Position numbers and translations under genes: made by a program. This document shows, piece by piece, positions 20,897-29,991 of a DNA stretch of 64,000 bases (positions are counted from its first letter, which is position 1; every line of letters starts with the position of its first letter). Source of the DNA: Bacillota bacterium (GTDB lineage Bacteria > Bacillota > Clostridia > Oscillospirales > Oscillospiraceae); NCBI GenBank assembly GCA_029225225.1, contig JAQXWB010000077.1, positions 1 through 64,000 on the forward strand. Direction: 5' to 3'. The notes under the pieces were generated by a model. That model saw only the letters and a list, made by a program, of their open reading frames with translations, was not told the origin of the DNA and searched no databases.

Positions 20897-20925
20897 TTGA
20901 CATATGCCAAAAACGAGAGTATAAT
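20897..20925 (+). promoter_or_regulatory. consensus sigma-A promoter of the DUF134 gene
   Basis: TTGACA - 17 bp - TATAAT, exact consensus. Confidence 0.8.
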
Positions 20926-20968
20926 GCAATCATACGAGAGAATACCTGAATTTGAGAAGGATGAAGAT

Positions 20969-21349
20969 ATGTCAAGACCGAGAAAATGCAGAAAAGTATG
21001 CAGGCTGCCTGAGGTGCGTGAATTTTTGCCCGCTGCAGACTGCCGAAGCTTTATCCAATTGACTGTAGATGAATATGAATCCATACGGCTCATAGATAAA
21101 GAGGGCTTTTCTCAGGAAGAATGTGCGGGATATATGCAGGTTGCGCGCACGACCGTCCAAATGATTTATAACAGCGCAAGGAGCAAGCTCGCTGACGCCT
21201 TGGTCGGCGGCATTGGAATCCGTATTGAGGGCGGGGATTATACGCTGTGCAGCGGCGAGGAAGTACATTGTCATTGCGGCGGCTGCTGTCGGCATCGCAA
21301 TTCGCCTTGTTCTGAAGCGACGCACACACAAAACAGCAATCAGAAATAG
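20969..21349 (+). CDS. DUF134 family putative DNA-binding protein
   Basis: [71 protein letters not shown]; Cys/His-rich tail [12 protein letters not shown]. Confidence 0.85.
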   Translation: MSRPRKCRKVCRLPEVREFLPAADCRSFIQLTVDEYESIRLIDKEGFSQEECAGYMQVARTTVQMIYNSARSKLADALVGGIGIRIEGGDYTLCSGEEVHCHCGGCCRHRNSPCSEATHTQNSNQK

Positions 21350-21400
21350 GCAGATGTATTATCAGCACGGTAAGGAGATTACACGAAAGGAGCGGCGCAT

Positions 21401-21679
21401 ATGAGAAAATCACATATGGCTTGGAAGCGAAGCCTTGCTCTGCTCTGTCTGGTGATCTTGCTTTGCATGCTTCTGCCTCCGATCCATGACTGTTCAGGCA
21501 AGGATTGCGCGATTTGCGCTTTGATCTCCGTTTCAAAAAATGTGTTTACATTTGTTTTCCTGTACGCGTTGTTCCTTGATCTTGGAGATCAGGTCTGTAA
21601 ATTTTACACCTTCATCAAGGAACGCATGATCCATAGAAACGATACCTTGGTTTTACAAAAGGTCAAGCTTTCGAATTGA
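21401..21679 (+). CDS. small membrane protein with HDCSGKDCAIC motif
   Basis: 92 aa; N-terminal TM followed by H-x-C-x4-C-x2-C; RBS AAAGGAG upstream. Confidence 0.7.
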   Translation: MRKSHMAWKRSLALLCLVILLCMLLPPIHDCSGKDCAICALISVSKNVFTFVFLYALFLDLGDQVCKFYTFIKERMIHRNDTLVLQKVKLSN

Positions 21680-21730
21680 TTTGATATTCTTTCTCAAAAA
21701 GCGAATCTTTTGAAAGGAATATCTTGCAAT

Positions 21731-22393
21731 ATGATAGAAATCAAAAACTTAGGGAAACAGTTTCAGAATGAAACTGAAATAGAATACCATGATATGACCT
21801 TTGAAACAGGAAGGTCTTATATGCTTCTCGGTGCCTCGGGCTGCGGGAAATCAACATTATTAAATATCATCGCAGGCGTTCTGTCTCCGACAAGAGGCTC
21901 GGTCATCATCGACGGCATGGAGATGAGCGCGGCTGCGCAGAAGGTGAGGGATAAATTCCGGATCGAGAAAATCGGCTATATTTTTCAGGACTTCAAGCTC
22001 ATCAACGACATGACGGTTGCGGATAATATCGGTATTCTGCGGCTGGAGGGCATTGATATTTCCGGAATGGACGATATGCTCCGCGCGCTGGATATTTATG
22101 AGAAGAAAAACGCGAAGATTAAGCATCTTTCCGGCGGACAAAAGCAACGCGTCGCGATTGCGCGGGCGCTTGTGAAACAGCCGGACATCATTCTCGCAGA
22201 CGAACCCACGGGAAATCTGAACTTTGCCATCGGCGAACAGGTCATTCAGAAGCTGCTCGAGGTTTCCAAGGGAAAGACGCTGATTGCCGTTTCACATGAC
22301 GAAAGATTAGCGAAATATTTCGATCAGGTGATCGATATGAACGAAATGACCTCCGGGATGCGTGACACCGTAAGGAACGAGGAGGGACAATAA
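21731..22393 (+). CDS. ABC transporter ATP-binding protein (MacB/LolD-like)
   Basis: [42 protein letters not shown]. Confidence 0.93.
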   Translation: MIEIKNLGKQFQNETEIEYHDMTFETGRSYMLLGASGCGKSTLLNIIAGVLSPTRGSVIIDGMEMSAAAQKVRDKFRIEKIGYIFQDFKLINDMTVADNIGILRLEGIDISGMDDMLRALDIYEKKNAKIKHLSGGQKQRVAIARALVKQPDIILADEPTGNLNFAIGEQVIQKLLEVSKGKTLIAVSHDERLAKYFDQVIDMNEMTSGMRDTVRNEEGQ

Positions 22394-22394
22394 G

Positions 22395-23594
22395 ATGCTG
22401 AAATTTGCGCTGAAAAATATGGCGATTAAAAAAGTGCAGATCCTTCTGATTGTGCTTTCCATTGTGATCTCTGCCGGCATCAGCGTCCTTGCGTTCAATG
22501 TTGCCACACAGGTGGACGAGGGGATTGTCAACAACGCCGGGTATTATTCGGTGATTGTCGGCCCTGCCGGGAGCAATACGCAGCTTGCGATGAATACCAT
22601 GTACTTTACCGACACACCGGTCGGCACGATTCCTTATTCCGTGGTTTCTTCCTTGCAACAGGATTCCAGAGTGACAACGGTCATCCCGTTTGCGATGGCG
22701 GATAATTACAACGGCTACAGCGTCGTCGGAACCGCACCGGACTTTCTTAAGGACAAAACGGTGCGCCAAGGTGCGATGTTTGATCCTACCGGCACCATGC
22801 AGGCTGTTGTCGGCTCCAATATTGCAAAGTATAATAACCTTTCCGTCGGCGATGTGATCTACACAAGCCATTCCGCAAGCGGCTCGGAGCTGCATACGCA
22901 AGGCATCACGGTGGTCGGCATTTTAGAGGAAAGCCACTCCTCCTATGATAATGTGGTTTTTACACAGCTCAAAACGCTTTGGGAGATGCATGAGCACGGT
23001 GAGGAGGAAGAAGAGGAAGCAGAGCATCACGAAATGCACGCAATGGTGTGTGCAGTGCTTGTGAATACCAAAAATCCGGGCTGCGCGATGCAGCTTGTCC
23101 AAGAGTACGACGGAAAGATCATCACAGAGGAAGACGGCGATAGCTGCACGCTGCAAGCCATTGAGCCGATGTCCGTCATTCGCGATGTGCTGAACGATGC
23201 CGACGATACCAAATACATTGTTTTTGTCCTCTGCGCAGTCATCCTCATCATGAACATTATGATTATCTCTATCATCACGCTTTTGAATATGTACCATTCG
23301 GCAAAGGAGATCTCTTTGATGCGCCTGATCGGGATCAGCATGAAGCGAATCAACCTGCTTTACATCATTCAAAACAGCCTGATGGGGCTTTGCTCCGTCT
23401 TGCTCGCGTTTGGCGTGTCCAGAGCCTGTATGCTGCTGATGAATGACTATGTCGAATCTATGGGTGTGGTTTTGAATATGTCAAAGGTCTATCCGATGGA
23501 GTTTGTGATACTGCTTGCGGTGTTCGCGATCAGCGTTCTGCCTACAGTGATTTGGACATTTGCCATGTCAAGAAAGGATAGTATTTCGGAGTAA
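22395..23594 (+). CDS. ABC transporter permease (FtsX/MacB-like)
   Basis: N-terminal TM, large extracellular domain, C-terminal TMs; acidic/His loop HGEEEEEEAEHHEMHAM. Confidence 0.88.
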   Translation: MLKFALKNMAIKKVQILLIVLSIVISAGISVLAFNVATQVDEGIVNNAGYYSVIVGPAGSNTQLAMNTMYFTDTPVGTIPYSVVSSLQQDSRVTTVIPFAMADNYNGYSVVGTAPDFLKDKTVRQGAMFDPTGTMQAVVGSNIAKYNNLSVGDVIYTSHSASGSELHTQGITVVGILEESHSSYDNVVFTQLKTLWEMHEHGEEEEEEAEHHEMHAMVCAVLVNTKNPGCAMQLVQEYDGKIITEEDGDSCTLQAIEPMSVIRDVLNDADDTKYIVFVLCAVILIMNIMIISIITLLNMYHSAKEISLMRLIGISMKRINLLYIIQNSLMGLCSVLLAFGVSRACMLLMNDYVESMGVVLNMSKVYPMEFVILLAVFAISVLPTVIWTFAMSRKDSISE

Positions 23595-23598
23595 GATC

Positions 23599-24576
23599 AT
23601 GAAGAATAAAACCTATTTATGGAGATGTATTTCTCTCCTGCTGCTTCTGACACTGCTCGCGGCGACCTTTTCAGGCTGTAAGGCAAGCGGCGAGAGTGGT
23701 TCCAATGACGGCGGCATTACCAAATTGAGCTTCAAGGCTGCCTCCGGCTATGATTATCTAAAATCCCTTGACGGAAAGAGCGTTACCATCAGCGGCTACA
23801 TGGCGACCAGCTCGCCGGTTGACGGGTCGTTCCTGTTCCTGATGAATCTGCCCTATCAAAGCTGCCCCTTCTGCGTGCCGAATACCTCTCAGTTGTCCAA
23901 TACGATGGAGGTATATCCGAAAAAGGAGGAAAGCTTTGCCTATACGACGCAAGCAATTAACATTGTCGGAACGTTGGAGGTTGCGGACAGTGAGGAGGAG
24001 CCGTTTACCGATATGTACGGCTACGAATTCAATTATAAGATTGTAGATGCCACTTACAGCATCCTGCAGGCGGACGAGCTTTCAGAGGATATGGCACTAT
24101 GGCAGAAAATTGCGGAAAGCGATGTGATCAATGACATTTACAAAATGTATGATTATGTGAATTTCCTCTGCGCATGGAATACATACTGCGTGAATTCCTA
24201 TACCGATGAAAATGGCAATACCGTCCCGGGCTATTTCCTTTACGCCAGTGATGCGGAGAACTTTATTTATAACGACGGCGCACAATACAATTACGGTTAT
24301 CAAGAGGGTTACTTCGATGGGATTGTGCAAAAAATAGAAGACATTGATCGGGAGGCTTTCAGCGATCTTGTGGCAAACATTCGAAAAGCGGAGGCGCTTG
24401 CCGACAAAGCACTTGCGGAGCTTGAGAACAAGAATTATACCTCCGAGTATCAATATGTTGAAAAATTCGGCACAGAAGATTATGTCTACACGCTGAATAA
24501 CGGAGAAGAGCTGACTGCTGAGATGGAAACGATATACGCGGAGTTCGCAAATTGGCTTGGCAGCTGGGAAATGTAA
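23599..24576 (+). CDS. lipoprotein with OB-like N-terminal domain and CPFC motif
   Basis: lipobox LLAATFSGCKAS; LDGKSVTISGYM...LFLMNLPYQSCPFCVP. Confidence 0.75.
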   Translation: MKNKTYLWRCISLLLLLTLLAATFSGCKASGESGSNDGGITKLSFKAASGYDYLKSLDGKSVTISGYMATSSPVDGSFLFLMNLPYQSCPFCVPNTSQLSNTMEVYPKKEESFAYTTQAINIVGTLEVADSEEEPFTDMYGYEFNYKIVDATYSILQADELSEDMALWQKIAESDVINDIYKMYDYVNFLCAWNTYCVNSYTDENGNTVPGYFLYASDAENFIYNDGAQYNYGYQEGYFDGIVQKIEDIDREAFSDLVANIRKAEALADKALAELENKNYTSEYQYVEKFGTEDYVYTLNNGEELTAEMETIYAEFANWLGSWEM

Positions 24577-24585
24577 AAGCCTCTA

Positions 24586-24626
24586 ATACTGATTCTTGAT
24601 TAATGAATTTAATCAAGAATCAGTAT
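24586..24626. repeat. perfect palindromic repeat, family C
   Basis: ATACTGATTCTTGATTAA-tgaat-TTAATCAAGAATCAGTAT, 18-bp perfect arms. Confidence 0.85.
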
Positions 24627-24639
24627 CAGGATCGGTATG

Positions 24640-24684
24640 AAAAAGATTCGGAGCCTGCCGCATCGGCAGACTCCGAATCTTTTT
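24640..24684. terminator. bidirectional terminator
   Basis: AAAAAGATTCGGAGcCTGCCG-cat-CGGCAGaCTCCGAATCTTTTT. Confidence 0.9.
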
Positions 24685-24689
24685 CAATT

Positions 24690-24721
24690 AAAAACGAGGC
24701 TCCTGCAAACGCAGAAGCCTC
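24690..24721 (-). terminator. terminator of cysK
   Basis: GAGGCT..AGCCTC with T-run on minus strand. Confidence 0.7.
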
Positions 24722-24734
24722 AAAAAGAATAGAA

Positions 24735-25667
24735 TCAATCAGCAAAGAGGGAAGTGGAGAGATAGCGGTCGCCGGTGTCGGGGAGGAGGGCGACGATGGT
24801 TTTTCCCTGATTTTCCGGGCGCTTTGCCAGCTCAATGGCAGCCCACACCGCAGCACCGGAGGAGATACCGACAAGGACGCCTTCCGCTTTGCCGATCCTC
24901 TTGCCGGTTGCAAAAGCGGCATCGTTTTCGACCGTGATGATCTCATCATACACATTGGTATCCAGCACGGCGGGAACAAAGCCTGCGCCGATGCCTTGAA
25001 TCTTGTGCGCGCCGGGGGTGCCCTTGCTCAGAACGGGGGAGGACGCAGGCTCTACGGCGACGACCTTCACCTTCGGGTTTTGGCTCTTTAAATACGCACC
25101 GACACCGGTCACAGTGCCGCCTGTGCCGACGCCTGCAACAAAGATGTCAACGCTGCCTTCCGTATCCTCCCAGATTTCCGGGCCGGTGGTAGCTCTGTGA
25201 ACGGCAGGGTTAGCGGGATTGACGAACTGCCCCGGAATAAAACTGTTGGGAATCTCTTTTGCCAGTTCATCCGCCTTGGCGATAGCCCCCTTCATGCCCT
25301 TGGCACCCTCCGTAAGCACAAGCTCCGCGCCGTAGGCCTTCATGAGCTGGCGGCGCTCAACGCTCATGGTTTCGGGCATGACGATGATAATGCGGTAGCC
25401 TCTTGCCGCCGCGACGGAAGCCAAACCGATGCCGGTATTGCCGGAGGTCGGCTCAATGATGACGGAGCCGGGCTTGAGGAGCCCTTTGCTTTCCGCGTCG
25501 TCGATCATGGCTTTGGCAATGCGGTCCTTGACGGAGCCTGCGGGATTGAAATATTCCAGTTTACCCAAAATGCGGGCTTGCAAGCCTTCTTCCTTTTCGA
25601 TGTGAACCAGCTCCAGCAGCGGCGTCTTTCCGATCAATTGGTCAGCGGATGTATAGATTTTACTCAT
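24735..25667 (-). CDS. cysK: cysteine synthase A (O-acetylserine sulfhydrylase)
   Basis: [31 protein letters not shown] lysine, [11 protein letters not shown]. Confidence 0.96.
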   Translation of the reverse strand: MSKIYTSADQLIGKTPLLELVHIEKEEGLQARILGKLEYFNPAGSVKDRIAKAMIDDAESKGLLKPGSVIIEPTSGNTGIGLASVAAARGYRIIIVMPETMSVERRQLMKAYGAELVLTEGAKGMKGAIAKADELAKEIPNSFIPGQFVNPANPAVHRATTGPEIWEDTEGSVDIFVAGVGTGGTVTGVGAYLKSQNPKVKVVAVEPASSPVLSKGTPGAHKIQGIGAGFVPAVLDTNVYDEIITVENDAAFATGKRIGKAEGVLVGISSGAAVWAAIELAKRPENQGKTIVALLPDTGDRYLSTSLFAD

Positions 25668-25799
25668 GATGATTTCCTCCTAAATAATTTGATGTGTTTG
25701 GTTGATTATACTAAAATTTGTTAAGGCCGAAGGTGCGTCAAATTCTGCACAAGACGGTGAAGCTTGCGTTAGCACGATGCGAGTGTGCGTAGCACACGG

Positions 25800-25838
25800 G
25801 ATTCTTGATGAAAGAATTGAATCAAGAATCAGTATTAC
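25800..25838. repeat. degenerate copy of palindromic repeat family C
   Basis: GATTCTTGATgaaagaattgaATCAAGAATCAGTAT, same sequence as 24586-24626 with truncated left end. Confidence 0.75.
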
Positions 25839-25898
25839 AAAGTTCGGATGCAGCGTCAACATCGACAACATCGGAGGCAGGCGTGATATCTTTTCATC

Positions 25899-25928
25899 AT
25901 AATACCAACTTTTCGAGTAGGTTAATAT
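25899..25928. promoter_or_regulatory. putative Rrf2-type operator (dyad 1)
   Basis: ATAATACCAACTTTTCGAGTAGGTTAATAT. Confidence 0.5.
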
Positions 25929-25980
25929 GATTATACGATGCAAGGAGGAATTTGTCAATAGGAAAATTAGAAAAAATTGA

Positions 25981-26019
25981 TTGATTTTCCTATATACGTT
26001 GTTGTATAATAGGTTAATA
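25981..26019 (+). promoter_or_regulatory. promoter of Rrf2 gene with overlapping dyad 2
   Basis: TTGATT-18-TATAAT; CCTATATACgttgttGTATAATAGG; TAGGTTAATA shared with dyad 1. Confidence 0.55.
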
Positions 26020-26042
26020 AAATCGGAATGAGAGGGGATTCT

Positions 26043-26474
26043 ATGCTGATTTCTACCAAAGGGCGCTATTCGCTTCGCGTGATGATTGATCTTGCAGAGC
26101 ATCAATCCGGCGGCTACATTCCGCTGAAGGAGATTGCCGAGCGGCAGGAGATGTCCGAAAAGTATCTGGAAAGCATCATCAAGCTGCTGGTCAAGGACAA
26201 AATGCTGGTCGGACTTCGCGGGAAGGGCGGAGGATATAAATTGACAAAAGCTCCCGAGCAGTATACCGTGGGCAGCGTTTTGCGCCTTACAGAGGAATCT
26301 CTGTCGCCGGTATCCTGCTTAGAGCCGAATGCCGATGCCTGTCCCCATGTAACTACCTGCCGAACGCTGCCGTTATGGAAGGGTCTGCATCAGGTCATCA
26401 ATGATTATCTCGACAATATTACCATTGCTGATCTGATGCAGCGAGAAGCGGAGGGAAATGACTATATCATTTAA
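26043..26474 (+). CDS. Rrf2 family transcriptional regulator
   Basis: MLISTKGRYSLRVMIDLAEHQSGGYIPLKEIAERQEMSEKYLESIIKLLVKDKMLVGLRGKGGGYKL; Cys triad SCLEPNADACPHVTTC. Confidence 0.93.
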   Translation: MLISTKGRYSLRVMIDLAEHQSGGYIPLKEIAERQEMSEKYLESIIKLLVKDKMLVGLRGKGGGYKLTKAPEQYTVGSVLRLTEESLSPVSCLEPNADACPHVTTCRTLPLWKGLHQVINDYLDNITIADLMQREAEGNDYII

Positions 26475-26509
26475 TGATAGAGCAGGTTCTGTCCGCATTG
26501 GAATGCAAA

Positions 26510-26566
26510 AAATAAAAGCCTCTCCCCAAAGCTGCTGCATATTTCAGCGGCTTTGGGGAGAGGCTT
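26510..26566 (-). terminator. terminator of rpoD
   Basis: AAGCCTCTCCCCAAAGC..GCTTTGGGGAGAGGCTT, T-rich on minus strand. Confidence 0.85.
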
Positions 26567-26632
26567 ACCTCCGTTCAAAATATCGAAAAACAGAGTGGCG
26601 GGACGAGCACGCCCAGCAGTACGGCGCGGTTT

Positions 26633-27775
26633 TCAGCAATAGAAATCGCGGATCTTCTTTGCACGGCTCGGATGGCGCAGCTTGCGAATCGCTTTGTTTT
26701 CAATCTGACGAATACGTTCACGAGTCACACCGAAAATTTGACCGACTTCCTCCAGCGTGTGCGTCTTGCCGTCATACATACCGAAACGCAGACGCAGGAC
26801 ATCCGCCTCGCGTTCGGTCAGTGTGGCGAGAATATCGCTCAAGGCTTCCGCTAACAGCGCATTGCTGGTAGCGTCCGCAGGGCCGGGCGTGTTGTCATCT
26901 TCGACAAAGGAGCCGATGGTCGTATCCTCTTCGTCACCGACAGGGGTGTCGAGCGAAAGGGTATCGGCAGCGGTACGATTGGCTTCGATGATTTTCTCAA
27001 TGGGGAGATTCAACTCCTCTGCAATCTCCTCAAGTGTCGGCTCTCTGCCAAGCTCCTGCACCAGCTTGCGGTTGCAGCGCGTTGCTTTGTTGATGACCTC
27101 TACCATATGCACAGGCACGCGGATTGTACGCGCTTGGTCGGCAATGGCGCGGGTGATCGCCTGCCGAATCCACCATGTCGCATATGTAGAGAATTTGTTT
27201 CCCTTTGTATAGTCGAATTTATCGACTGCGCGGATCAGACCGGTATTGCCCTCCTGAATCAGGTCAAGGATATGAAGACCGCGACCGGAATACTTCTTTG
27301 CAATAGAAACCACCAAACGAAGATTTGCCTCAGTGAGTTGATTTTTTGCGGTTTGGTCTCCGTCCACAACGCGTTTTGCCAACGCCTGTTCCTCCTCCGC
27401 GCTGAGCAGAGGAATCTGACCGATCTCCTTGAGGTACATTCTTACGGGGTCATCAAGATTGTACTCAGCGGCAAGCTCAACGGGATCAACGAGAGGTTCT
27501 TCCTCGTCAATCGACTCAGGGCCGAGATCAATGTCCTCAATGAGCTCCTGCATGCCATCCTCAGAACCGGGCTCGGAACTGAGAATTTGGATTCCCATGG
27601 ATTCAAAAGTATCATAGACCTGCTCGATCTTTTCAACGGAAAGATCCAACTTTTCCAGTGCGGCAAGAACTTCGGATGCCGATAAGACACCGTCGCGACG
27701 TCCCTTGTTAATGAGGGCGGTCAGAGGTGTCATCAGTTCCTCATTGTTTTTTCCGCTTCTATTCGAGGTAGCCAT
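26633..27775 (-). CDS. rpoD: RNA polymerase sigma factor RpoD (SigA)
   Basis: regions 2.x [44 protein letters not shown]; 4.2 [32 protein letters not shown]. Confidence 0.98.
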   Translation of the reverse strand: MATSNRSGKNNEELMTPLTALINKGRRDGVLSASEVLAALEKLDLSVEKIEQVYDTFESMGIQILSSEPGSEDGMQELIEDIDLGPESIDEEEPLVDPVELAAEYNLDDPVRMYLKEIGQIPLLSAEEEQALAKRVVDGDQTAKNQLTEANLRLVVSIAKKYSGRGLHILDLIQEGNTGLIRAVDKFDYTKGNKFSTYATWWIRQAITRAIADQARTIRVPVHMVEVINKATRCNRKLVQELGREPTLEEIAEELNLPIEKIIEANRTAADTLSLDTPVGDEEDTTIGSFVEDDNTPGPADATSNALLAEALSDILATLTEREADVLRLRFGMYDGKTHTLEEVGQIFGVTRERIRQIENKAIRKLRHPSRAKKIRDFYC

Positions 27776-28027
27776 AAAGCACTTCCTTGTAACTTTGGTA
27801 TTTTCGGGCGTATCTAATTCATTATAGCGTGCAATTTCACTCTATGCAATAGTTTTTTGCAAAAAATAAGAGAAAAAATGATTTTTTTGAAAATACAAGT
27901 ATAATCACGCGAAAAGACGCCTCTGCGAGCTGCGCATCAAAGGATGACGTAGCATAATTTCGTCACCGTTTGCTATTGCACAGGATACCCGCAGAAGCGT
28001 GTTATCATACATGGCTTTTTTCGGAAA

Positions 28028-29230
28028 TTATTCCCGCGTCAAGCTTTCGCGGATTGCAGCGATGAAGCCTGCGCTCGTGACCACATTCGGCGTTTCGCCC
28101 TCCCAAAGCGTTGCAAGATCCTTGGTCATGGTGCCGCTTTCGATCACGGCGATGGAGGCGCGCTCCAGCTTTTGCGCGAAAGAAACCAGCGCTTCATTGC
28201 CGTCCAGCTCGCCCCGTTTGGCCAGCGCGCCTGTCCATGCAAAAATGGTAGCCATCGGATTGGTGGAGGTCTCTTCACCCGCGAGATAGCGGTAATAATG
28301 CTTTGTCACTGTGCCGTGCGCCGCTTCATATTCATAGTTTCCGTCCGGAGAGACCAACACAGAGGTCATCATGGCAAGGCTTCCGAAGGCGGTCGAGATC
28401 ATATCGCTCATCACGTCGCCGTCGTAATTTTTGCAAGCCCAGATAAAGCCGCCCTCACTGCGAATCACACGGGCAACAGCGTCATCAATGAGGGTATAGA
28501 AATAGGTAATACCGGCTTTTTCGAAGGCTTCCCGATATTCCGACTCATAAATCTCCGCAAAAATCTGTTTAAATGTGCCGTCGTAAATTTTTGCGATGGT
28601 GTCCTTTGCGGAGAACCATAGATCCTGTTTTGTTGCAAGGGCGTAGTTGAAGCAGGAACGGGCAAAGGAAGCAATGGAGGAGTCCTTGTTGTATTGCCCC
28701 GTCAGAACGCCGCCGCATTCAAAATCATAGATCGTCTTGCGCGTTTCCTTTCCCTCTGCATCCGTAAAGACCAGCTCCGCCTTGCCCTGCGGAACACGCA
28801 GCTCGGTTGCCTTATACGCATCTCCGTAGGCATGACGCGCAATGGTGATTGGCTTTTTCCAATTCTTTACCACGGGACGAATGCCTTTGACAAGGATTGG
28901 CGCGCGGAAAACCGTACCGTCGAGAATTGCGCGGATGGTTCCGTTCGGGCTTTTCCACATCTCGTGCAGGTTATATTCGCTCATGCGCTGTGTGTTGGGC
29001 GTGATCGTGGCGCATTTGACGCCTACGCCGTATTTTTTAATGGCGTTTGCGGCCTCGTGCGTGACTGCGTCGCGTGTTCTGTCGCGTTCCGGCAGACCGA
29101 GATCATAGTACTCGGTTTTCAATTCCACAAAAGGAAGAAGAAGCTCGTCCTTGATCTGTTTCCACAGAATGCGTGTCATTTCGTCGCCGTCCATTTCAAC
29201 GAGCGGCGTCGTCATTTTAATTTTCTCCAT
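28028..29230 (-). CDS. icd: isocitrate dehydrogenase (NADP-dependent)
   Basis: MEKIKMTTPLVEMDGDEMTRILWKQIKDELLLPFVELKTEYYDLGLPERD; ICD type. Confidence 0.95.
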   Translation of the reverse strand: MEKIKMTTPLVEMDGDEMTRILWKQIKDELLLPFVELKTEYYDLGLPERDRTRDAVTHEAANAIKKYGVGVKCATITPNTQRMSEYNLHEMWKSPNGTIRAILDGTVFRAPILVKGIRPVVKNWKKPITIARHAYGDAYKATELRVPQGKAELVFTDAEGKETRKTIYDFECGGVLTGQYNKDSSIASFARSCFNYALATKQDLWFSAKDTIAKIYDGTFKQIFAEIYESEYREAFEKAGITYFYTLIDDAVARVIRSEGGFIWACKNYDGDVMSDMISTAFGSLAMMTSVLVSPDGNYEYEAAHGTVTKHYYRYLAGEETSTNPMATIFAWTGALAKRGELDGNEALVSFAQKLERASIAVIESGTMTKDLATLWEGETPNVVTSAGFIAAIRESLTRE

Positions 29231-29873
29231 TTTTGACCTCCCGATTGATCAGCTCACAGCGGTTGATGGGTGTGCCAAGCTGATAGAATTTTTCTTCATA
29301 GCCTGTCATGATCCCGACAGGCCCGTTTTCGTGCAGATTGCGGGTCAAATTGCGGATCTCCAAGCCGCAAGCTTCAAACTCGCCGAGGGACCACTCAAAC
29401 AGTGCGGCATTATCTGTTTTGAAGTGAATCTCGCCGTCCTTGCGGAGAATCTTTTTATACTTTTCCAAGAAGGTGCGGAAGGTAAGTCGGCGCTTGGCGT
29501 TTTTTTTGCGCGGCCAAGGGTCGCAGAAATTTAAGTAAATCAGATCGATCTCGCCGTCTGCGAAGTATTCCTCAAGCTCCGCCGCGTCCAGTGAGAGGAA
29601 ATAGACGTTTTTTAAGCCCATTTCCAGCGCCCGTTCCATGCCGAGCAGCATTGCCTCGTTGACACGTTCGACGGCGATCAATAAGACATCCGGCTCTGCG
29701 GCGGCAGTTTCGACGGTGAATTTTCCTTTGCCGCAGCCGACCTCCAAACGAATCTCCCGTGCTTCGGGCATCAGAGAACGCCAGTTCCCGCGCAGGCGTT
29801 TCGCGTCGCGCAGCCAGATCGCAGAACAGGCTTCCATGCGTGGTTCCAAATTGTTGCGTTTTCTCATTCTCAT
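29217..29873 (-). CDS. trmB: tRNA (guanine-N7-)-methyltransferase
   Basis: LEVGCGKGKFTVETA, LNFCDPWPRKKNAKRRLTFRTFLEKYKKIL. Confidence 0.96.
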   Translation of the reverse strand: MRMRKRNNLEPRMEACSAIWLRDAKRLRGNWRSLMPEAREIRLEVGCGKGKFTVETAAAEPDVLLIAVERVNEAMLLGMERALEMGLKNVYFLSLDAAELEEYFADGEIDLIYLNFCDPWPRKKNAKRRLTFRTFLEKYKKILRKDGEIHFKTDNAALFEWSLGEFEACGLEIRNLTRNLHENGPVGIMTGYEEKFYQLGTPINRCELINREVKNGEN

Positions 29874-29949
29874 ATGATATGACCTCGTTATTCTTTGCTT
29901 TTTGATGCATTATAGCAAAAGAAAGCGGCTTCGTAAAGGAGACTGACGA

Positions 29950-29987
29950 AAAAAATCCGGCATATCGCAAAATTTACGATATGCCGG
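29950..29987 (-). terminator. terminator downstream of GH13 gene
   Basis: CCGGCATATCG-N9-CGATATGCCGG followed by T-run on minus. Confidence 0.88.
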
Positions 29988-29991
29988 GAGG

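Noticed and set aside
25668-25900. cysK leader considered as a T-box or SAM riboswitch
   Set aside because: No T-box sequence (TGGNACC) or S-box-type conserved core recognised; the visible hairpin is a copy of repeat C.
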